Part shown: in pieces, positions 56,255 to 64,000 of the stretch
How positions within the stretch are numbered: the stretch's first letter is position 1
Layout of the letters: each line of letters begins with the position of its first letter
Source: Bedellia somnulentella
Taxonomy: Eukaryota > Arthropoda > Insecta > Lepidoptera > Bedelliidae
Direction of reading: 5' to 3'
Assembly (NCBI GenBank): GCA_963576735.1
Contig: OY755197.1
Coordinates: forward strand, 8,444,501 to 8,508,500
Length of the DNA stretch: 64,000 nucleotides
Made by a program: the position numbers and the translations under genes
Notes under the pieces: model-generated
The model's input: only the letters and a program-made list of their open reading frames with translations
Databases searched by the model: none
What the model was told of the DNA's origin: nothing

Positions 56255-56879
56255 GGGCAGATTGTGAGTATTTTTGGCTACTTGAAACTTCGATCATATA
56301 TAACAACCAAATTCAACGCACAAAAGTAGATAGTAGTAGGTAGTAGATAGTTTGATAATGAACTATTTATTTTTCTGCAATTATCGACCTTACCGCATTC
56401 ACTTAAGACCTATTATTGATTGCTGTACTAACACGCGACTTTCAGTAAAACAGCGCTTTTCATAGAAATAAGCGCTGTTTGACCGGGCTGTTCGTTCGTT
56501 CTTTGATGGTGTATCTATGGTATATATGATCGAAGACTTGATATGATGAGTTAGGAGCATACAGAACTAAGATAAATAGAGAAGAAAAGAAGAATGTCAA
56601 TATCCGTAAGTGGTTAAATGAATTTCCACCGACTTAAGCGAAGAAAATGTATGAAATTAAATCAACCAATCAAAGTGTAGGGACAAAGTATTTTAACAGT
56701 TAGTTTTTAGCGAAATTTATTCAGCAGTTTTCGTACTGAACTACGTTTGGTTTCCGATCTATTTACTTAAGTCATCTATGGTTAGGAGAACAATAATGAC
56801 TAGTTAGTCGGCGTTCGAAGCCTGTGCTTGTTTTTGTTCCCTATATATATGTTTGCTTATGTACGGCAGCAAATGTTTG

Positions 56880-57250
56880 ATATGATAGAAGAAGCACGAG
56901 AGCAGACTGAATGCATTGGAAATGAGGTCCGTCAGAGCAAAATTACCTTTGGCTACCTACCGAGTGAGAAATTGTGTGATTCGTGAAAGGTGCGGTGTGA
57001 AAGATGATATTGCAAAGAAATTATAATAAGGAATGTTAAGATGGTTTGGGCACAGAGGATGGATGAAAATAAATTAGTGAAAGCTATCTATAGGGACAAC
57101 GTGGATGTTATGTTAGTAATGAACGATTACGGAGGATACATTTAGATCAAATAGAAAATATACTCAAAATGGCAGGCATTCGAAGTAAGAAGAAAAAAGG
57201 TCATGTGTGATTAATGAATGTAAATGAGCTTTGAGAGTTTGGAATTGATG
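56880..57250 (+). mobile_element. RTE-like LINE C-terminal end, decayed
   Basis: ATGTTAAGATGGTTTGGGCA, AGAGGATGGATGAAAATAAA and a later ATGAATGTAAATGAGCTTTG match the same coding end with many stops and indels. It starts about 630 bases after the p190 stop. Confidence 0.65.
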
Positions 57251-57353
57251 TACCAGTCAGTATATATGTACATCTAGAATTACCTGCATAGATATTTATA
57301 TCCGATATTTATTTATTTATTGATATATTAATAACAACGGGGTATATAATAAC

Positions 57354-57602
57354 AAGGCCTACACCAATTTGTCATTTCTGAAGTCATATGTGTGGTTAAC
57401 TTATCATGGTTGCTAACGGTGAGGGAAAACATCGTGAGGAAACGCACACGGTTTAGTTGTACTTTATCATGTGACAGTGTATTCGTACAATGTCCAATCA
57501 AAACTGAATACGAGGTGAAACTGTCACGTGGTGTAAAGAAGTATTAGTACCTCTGCCAACCCCTTCGGGGATATTCGGCGTCAACGTTTGAGATTGAGTG
57601 AT
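57354..57602 (+). mobile_element. family B SINE, 5'-truncated
   Basis: Begins after the B box; ends GTCAACGTTTGAG just before the alternative last exon. Confidence 0.75.
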
Positions 57603-57628
57603 ATATTAACTAAAATTTCCATCCACAG

Positions 57629-57670
57629 GAACCCACAATGCAGGTTGCATTTGTGATGGATGACGTGTGA
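57629..57670 (+). CDS. possible alternative last exon of p190
   Basis: Acceptor tttccatccacag, then 13 codons EPTMQVAFVMDDV and TGA. It is in phase if exon 30 is spliced after ATG at 56248 (weak donor gtgtga). The ending AFVMDDV echoes AFVMV of exon 30. This is inference only; the simpler reading ends at 56254. Confidence 0.3.
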   Translation, partial: EPTMQVAFVMDDV

Positions 57671-60639
57671 AGCACTCAACGTGCCAGCCACGTACGTTTA
57701 TACGCTTTTGTATTTGTTTATATATTAGACAACGCCATTAAAACATGATATTATTGCTAAATCATACATACATGATTAGCAACCGCTGCTTTTATTATTA
57801 CCGAAGAAAATATATACTTACTGGGAGAGGAATACTAAAAGTACACCTTTTTTCATTCTGTGAACAATTTATACTATTACACTTTGGCAGATAGTAAGTC
57901 TTATCTTACTTATTTGTATATTCGGCGCCCAAAACTCTTCCATTCTATATTTTCTTAGGTGATTAAGCCAAGAAATAATTTCCAATTGATTCAGATACAT
58001 ATCTTTAGTTCTGCCGTTCCAAACGATGATATTTTGTGCTTACCGACACCGAATTTCATATCAAAATTAATGTAAGTCTAAATCGCAGTTTTTCTTCAGT
58101 TCTCGCATCTAAATCTTAATGAATCAGTATTGTAAGTGTTACTCGAAAAGTATCCCAATTTGTACTAGAATTAGGTGGATATTCGTGCACAAAAGTATTT
58201 AATGGAAAGGTTTTTATATGTAATAAAATAATCGATGTTGCCATTACATATGTGTATGTATTGTTTATAATAAAACGATGTATTGGATTAAGATTCAATT
58301 AAAATAGCACATTCCGTTCATTTTGAAGTTATTGTTAAAGTAATGCTTAGGGTTAATGGAATTTTAATGAAATATTAGCTTTTTGTGTAGTAGATTTTAT
58401 AATGAAATAATTCGATAAATGTATTCCAATAAAATAATAAATATTTATACCTTATATAAAAGAACGGCTGGATATAAGTTTTATATTCTATATTGGCTTT
58501 TATTACCTGTTTATGATTGTAAGTTAGGAGTCATTTAAACCAAAAATGTATAATTTGATGTCGAGCATTTTTAATTAAGCTGTTCTTATATTTCTTTTAG
58601 ACCAATTGGCTATTTTTTACACTCAGCAGGCAAGATATTATTTAAGCTTACTGAGAAAAAACCCGAACTGTTTTTAAATAATTTTCAATCATATTTAGTT
58701 CGGGTCAGCTTTTTAATCAAACTTATACATAAATTATGTATTTAGAATAATGGATGTGGTAAATATAAGCAGTCATAAACACGCTAGATAGTTATTTTAC
58801 GTGCACATTCGAATAATCGAGATAAAAAATATTAAAGGTTATTATTAATTGTGATTTTTTTAGACTGAATTCGATTGCTTCCTCGCCACATATGTTTTTT
58901 CTATATGTCAATCTAGTTTTCAGCAAACAAATCGTAAACATAAATAAATTTATGAATTTTTATAATTGTCAAACTTAACATTATCATATCATACACGATA
59001 TAGATATTATGCACGAAGTTTTATTTTAAATACCAAAATGAAAATTTTACCATTTCATTCACTCATTCTCATTCGGTCAATAGACGATTTGTTTGTTGAA
59101 AACCAATTTAGATTTTACAATGGCCTAAATGTTGTTTGTAGATAGTCACTTATTTAATAATATAACTTCCAATGTAAGCAGCTAGTGGATTTTATTTATA
59201 TATCCAAAATTTTGCATTTTAAAATTTCTATTCATTTGTGTGATACTCATTATTTCAAAAAAGGTTTTAAAATCTCAAGTCATACGGAAGGATTTGTACT
59301 AGATTTTGCAAAATAAAATGTTATGTATAAGTAATTGTCTAATTAACTAGATGTCACTTAAATCTAGGGCACATTTTTAAGTTACGATAAGACTCGATGT
59401 AAGTTTTTATTGGAAAGTGCAAGTAATGTTTCATCTAAATTTACAAAACGGGAAATGTTGAATTTTGAATTTGTGTCAACTTTTGAAGTTGTCCCATTGT
59501 ATAAGATATTGAAAACTTTTGTCCATTAGGGATTTAAACGAAATAAAAACGTTTATATTTTACTATGATTATGAACATTAATATTATTAAGAAAAAATGT
59601 TTTAATTTAATTCGACTTATGAATTGTATTTTCCTTTTCGTGGTAGATCTCGAAATTTTAATTCTGTGCCCATTTTATTTATAAATATTCCATTTGTAAA
59701 TATTGTAAATTTTTATTTTATTTAAAAACGGAATTAATTATTTATTCACTAAATATGTTATACATGGTGTGTTGTTTTGAAAAATTTTATTTTGTTAATG
59801 CAATGTGTATTTTTTTTATTGTGCCATTGGATTGATGTATTCCTATAATTGTTTGGATATTTTATATTTTTTGAATTCAGTGTAGAGTCTCGAATATATC
59901 TAAGTAGTGTTGGTGTACGCTTGCCGCAGGAAGCCACGAGGTCGTTACGCAATACTCGAACTTATTGTGTTTAATATTGGTACTCTGTAAGGGCTATTGT
60001 CGCTTGATATTTGTGTCTATATCAGTCATTATAAGCTGTTTTCTTAATACGATACTTTCATTCAATTCACAATTAGCATTTTGATACATTTTGTTGTTAA
60101 ATTTTAATTTTAACGTGAAATTGGTGAAGATTGGAATTAAAGTGGCTTTAATCATCTTTGTCACAATATGTCAGCCATCTTAGTAAAGTTACTTTCGAAG
60201 TAATAATTTAATTTGATTCTCATTGTGAATTGGCTTAACTAATAAAATATATCTTTCAAAATTCTTATTCCTAGTATACTTATCGATGTTTCTAAAATAT
60301 GAGGATCAATATATGTAATTAGGATAGCGTTAGGTCGTGATTGATGTTGTGATAAAGACGTAAAGGGGTGGGCAGCGTGACGACTGTGGCTTGCATGGCG
60401 TTAGCTATGTGCGTTTCAATTACTGTACACACAGTGCAAAGGGATGTGTCATATTTTATAATAAATAACCATCTATGTATGTCTTGTTTTATTATTTAGT
60501 ACTTCAAAATCGTAATACTTGAACGTACAATAAAATTAGGTGAATACTTCTCCTTAGTCTTCTTATAATAAAAAAAACTAATGTTTATTAAGCCAAGTAT
60601 GTTAAACATGAGTCAGGTCCCCTCTTAAATTAAACATGT
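57671..60639. other. AT-rich downstream region, no gene seen
   Basis: No coding frame with family resemblance and no recognised repeat. It could hold a long p190 3' UTR: many AATAAA-type motifs (for example near 58430), none decisive. The only GC-richer spot is 59920-59945. Confidence 0.5.
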
Positions 60640-60795
60640 TGTAAAAAATTTATAATACATATACAAATAACATCCAAGACTAAGAAACAATCATTTATGC
60701 TCATCACATAAATGGTGCTCTCAGCGGGATCGAACCCGCAACCTCCGGACCGAGAAGCTAGTCACCTATCTCACTCGGCCATTGACGTGTTCCAA
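60640..60795 (-). mobile_element. family D SINE
   Basis: Reverse copy: GATCGAACCCGCAACCTCCG and CTCGGCCATTGACGT on the + strand, with both promoter boxes intact on the minus strand. Confidence 0.65.
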
Positions 60796-60829
60796 TACCA
60801 CAAACTATATTGAGATTATACATCAATAC

Positions 60830-61430
60830 CAGGGATGTTTCGGATGCCGATTTTTTCACATTCGCGGATGCGGATGCGGATGCGGAGTTTTTCAGGCTCG
60901 CATCCGCGGATGCGGATCTTTAAGATATTATGTAAACAAAGTCTATTGGTGAAGAATTAAAGCAATGATAACGTAATTATTAACATTTTATTGTAATCAA
61001 ACACAAACTACTTAGTTTAATGAAAAAAAATAAGTACTACTTATTTTTAAGTTAAATAAAAAATGTTGAATAAAAAATGAAGGAGGTAATATATTTTTTA
61101 AATGGTTTGAAAATTTTATATTAATAATTAAAATTAAAAATGAGCGCATTATATTTTATAAAAAGTAGTACTGCCGCCTTTTCTGAATCGAGTCTATTAC
61201 GCAGAGGTTCGTAAATTAAACCCGCGCTACTAAAAAGTTGTTTGCTAGGAACACTGCCCGGTGGAGCAGATAAAAATCTTCGTACTATCGGCAATAATAC
61301 TTTAAACGCCTCTCGATGTACTCTCCACCAGTTTAAAAGGATTTTCATCCACATTTATTCTCTTTTGATTCAATACATATTTTTGTATTAGCATTACTTA
61401 ATAGCTTTCTTAAGGACACAAGGGGGGCCT
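60830..61430 (-). mobile_element. hAT transposon, 3' remnant
   Basis: The end CAGGGATGTTTCGGATGCCG at 60830 is a typical hAT terminus, followed by GCGGAT repeats (60870-60925) and then coding sequence read on the minus strand. The other end is not seen. Confidence 0.68.
61121..61354 (-). pseudogene. hAT transposase C-terminal dimerisation domain
   Basis: WWRVHREAFKVLLPIVRRF then LSAPPGSVPSKQLFSSAGL and IYEPLRNRLDSEKAAVLLF: the conserved hAT C-terminal dimerisation domain. A frameshift just upstream (DENPF in another frame) breaks it. Confidence 0.85.
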
Positions 61431-61834
61431 TAAGATTTTTATAATAAGTTTGCCTTCTTAATATGTATAAATAAATTTATCGTTGCTTCGCAAATGGATA
61501 ACCATGTTGAGAGAAAAATTGGTGAGTCATTTTGCAAACTACAAAAACTTAAAGGGGCCTCGTTTTCTTCCGTAAGGGAGCCATTAGGAGATGCAACGCC
61601 TCCTATCCATTGCAAATATATAAAGGTTTTTGCCAATAAGTCCCATGGATTAATTATACCCCAGGAAATCGAATTTGCCATAATACTATTAATGATACAG
61701 CCTTATGGTATGGTAATGGACCGATGAAGCTGTACATTGACAGCCTTCATGTCCTTATTTCCAAGTAATAAGAACTATTTTTGCTGTAAAATGTCAAGCT
61801 TGACATGTGTGCACCGCGGTAAATAAGAGAGTGA

Positions 61835-61950
61835 CAACTATGATAGCTCAGTGAGTAGAACACCGCCTATCATGCAGAAAGACGTGGGTTCAAATTCGGT
61901 ACTAATCTACCAATTTGTTTTTTCTAAAGTCATATGTAATATAATAAAAT
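61835..61950 (+). mobile_element. family B SINE, head only
   Basis: A box TAGCTCAGTGAG and B box GGTTCAAATTC, then the body to GTCATATGTAAT. Confidence 0.7.
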
Positions 61951-62355
61951 GAGGAAGACTTACATATTTCTTAACTCATTCTGTAGTGTGTTTTTATCTT
62001 TGGGAAATTGCAATGTTTTAGGTTTTCAAATGTGTGTTGAATGTATGAAATATATGTTTGTATATATTTATTTACCAAAACAATTACATAAGCATAACAA
62101 ACCTACTCCCTAAAAAAGGGGCAGAGCCCTGTGAGCATAGGATAAGTAGTAACAATAACTTATAACTTATAATAACTTTAATTGTTAGTAGCAAATTTAG
62201 TACAAATCTAAACAATTAGAATGTCGTTGTATTGAGTGTAAGTAAATATATACACATATAATTTATAATATATATAATATAATATAATTATTTATATATA
62301 TATATATATATAAATAAATAATTCATACAATGATATACTATCTATGTGCAAAATT

Positions 62356-62577
62356 CTAAGAACATACATTCAACAATACTTCACTTTCCTCATAAGTCAA
62401 TTTGAGAAGGTATTCACGTACTCTTAAAACAAATTCATGGTTATTAAGACCATAAAAATTTAATATCCTATTTAGCCGGTTGTATAAATGAGGACCGAGG
62501 AATTGCGCGAACCTGTGACTAAAGGATGTATTGAACCTATTTACAGAACAAACTAAGTCGTATCTTCTCCTCATCAC
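62356..62577 (-). pseudogene. C-terminal fragment of a jockey-type reverse transcriptase
   Basis: RRRYDLVCSVNRFNTSFSH and RFAQFLGPHLYNRLNRILN resemble the end of insect jockey/CR1 LINE proteins (hydrophobic YN(R/K)(L/I)N and closing LL). No other domains are nearby. Confidence 0.5.
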
Positions 62578-62614
62578 ATTTACTTCTGAAAATGGAGTAT
62601 TAATATCGGCTATT

Positions 62615-62725
62615 CCCAGTAGTCCTACTCGATAGTCTTACCAGTAGGACTATTGGGATTTTTTGTCCCAATAGACTTACTAGTAAGACTATTGGGAAAA
62701 TAATTCCCAGTAGTCTTACCAACCT
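62615..62725. repeat. overlapping inverted repeats
   Basis: ATTCCCAGTAGTCCTACTCG, TACCAGTAGGACTATTGGGA, CCCAATAGACTTACTAGTAA and GACTATTGGGAAAATAATTC are alternating inverse copies of one about 20-base unit. Confidence 0.65.
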
Positions 62726-63579
62726 ATCAAAACTTTTTGGTGCATCTAAAGTTTCCAACTTTTATGTAGCCCAAAAAAGATGAATAGACATACCTCGTTA
62801 GTGAAATTGGATGTATGATATGAAATCGAATATATTTTTTGGCTGATTTCCTGTCACATAATATTTTATCGAGGTGTATTTGCCATTAAACTAAATAATT
62901 TGCAATATACATGGGGATGGGTTTGTGGTTGTAATATATTTTTTCCCAAAATACAGTCGTCAAACGGTAAAATAACTATGTATTTATAGTATATTTATTG
63001 TAATTTTTTGTATTGAAAGTACCAGGGTAGCATAAACATAAAAGCAGCGTGAATAAAAAAGCTTATTGGTTTTATACAAAATTATCAATTGGAGTGTATC
63101 AAAATCAGAATTATAGAATAATCGGACAGAAGAATCAACCAAAAGACCACAGGTGGAGAAAGGCTTTTCTGAAAGATCTCCATAATAAAAACCGGTTCTG
63201 TGCTGCCCAAAAATTTTGACCAAGTCGTCGGTCAACCTTATGGGAGACCAACAAACAAACCAACAACAACAACCCTATTCATAACCAGATTCATGAAAAA
63301 TATCACGTCGACCTCCGGACATAGAGACAGCAGACACAAAAATCGGAAAAATATTTGTACAGATTTTCAAGTTTATTAGTCATAACAACTTGTAGTTTAT
63401 GCGTTCCTGGTACTTCATTTGAAAGTTAAATTTACGTACATTTAATAGCTGCTTAAGTTATAATTTCCAAAAAACTTTATAATCGTTATAGCTTCTCATA
63501 TATCAAAATAATAGAAAAAAAACATGTCTAAAATGTACTATTCGTATTAATAAATCAGTAAAACTGAAATTAATCTTTG

Positions 63580-63882
63580 CAATTTGTCTTTTATAAAGTC
63601 ATATGTGTGGTTAATTTATCATGGTTGTTAACGGTGAGGGAAAACATCGTGAGGAAACCCACATAACTAAGTCGTACTTAGTCATGTGACAGTGTGTTCG
63701 TACAAAAACGGCGATAGGCCTGCCCCCTATCACGTGAGTACACTGTCCAAGCAAAACGTGGGTACCTTCTCTGGACACTAGATGGCGCTGCCATGTGAGT
63801 TCAGAAGTATTGGTACCTGTGCCAACCCCTTCGGGGATAAACGGCGTGAACGTTTATGTTATGAACGTTTATGTTATGTTAA
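63580..63882 (+). mobile_element. family B SINE, 5'-truncated
   Basis: Belongs to the subfamily of 10466; the tail repeats GAACGTTTATGTTAT twice. Confidence 0.82.
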
Positions 63883-64000
63883 AACTGAAAATTAAAAACA
63901 AGTGTTGTATGCGTTGTATGTATTAAATATTAAAAGCAATAGCAAATTTATTAATAAGGTATTGTCTATGTCTAATAGTTACGAGGCCTATGTTTTTAAA

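Noticed and set aside
61439..61727. Overlapping 77-80 residue frames on both strands
   Set aside because: No recognisable motif; likely old transposon or chance.
62984..63235. An 83-residue minus-strand frame
   Set aside because: No family resemblance that I can name; next to a SINE; not supportable as a gene.

Overview
This is a stretch of an AT-rich, intron- and transposon-dense insect nuclear genome, most likely a moth or butterfly. The grounds are short conserved coding exons with GT/AG borders, tRNA-derived SINEs, Helitrons, a Dong-like R4-clade retrotransposon in a TAA repeat, and RTE-like and Transib-like elements. Nothing bacterial or organellar is seen.

One host gene dominates. It lies on the + strand and I read it as p190 RhoGAP (Drosophila RhoGAPp190, vertebrate ARHGAP35/ARHGAP5). 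I could chain 30 exons (818-56254) whose splice phases all agree. They encode 1208 residues up to a stop. The N-terminal GTPase domain and most FF repeats must lie before base 1. The window contains the last FF-like repeat (exons 2-4), the two pseudoGTPase domains (exons 5-14), a low-complexity middle (exons 15-26) and the C-terminal Rho GTPase-activating domain (exons 27-30), with its arginine finger in exon 27.

The introns are layered with mobile DNA. The 13.8-19.7 kb stack begins 16 bases after the exon 11 splice donor. An RTE-like LINE fragment carries a (TAA)n tail into which a nearly full-length Dong-like element has inserted. The LINE coding region is also split by a 1.75-kb Transib-like (RAG1-related) element with 39-bp inverted ends beginning CACAGTG and a CGCCG target duplication. 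A second LINE (FADD-type reverse transcriptase) occupies 47.4-49.9 kb. Two abundant short retroposon families (here called A and B) appear more than 30 times. Their 3' ends resemble the 3' end of the RTE-like LINE, which suggests that LINE mobilises them. Several inverted-repeat DNA elements, Helitron ends and a hAT remnant fill other introns and the downstream region.

The most unusual feature is that at least nine exons of the gene have degenerate partial copies beside them. Copies upstream keep the splice acceptor and the 5' part of the exon; copies downstream keep the 3' part and the donor. The extreme case precedes exon 13: 16 extra acceptor-plus-exon-start copies in 1.8 kb. From 56.3 kb to the end I see no further host gene, only possible 3' UTR, an optional alternative last exon, and repeats.
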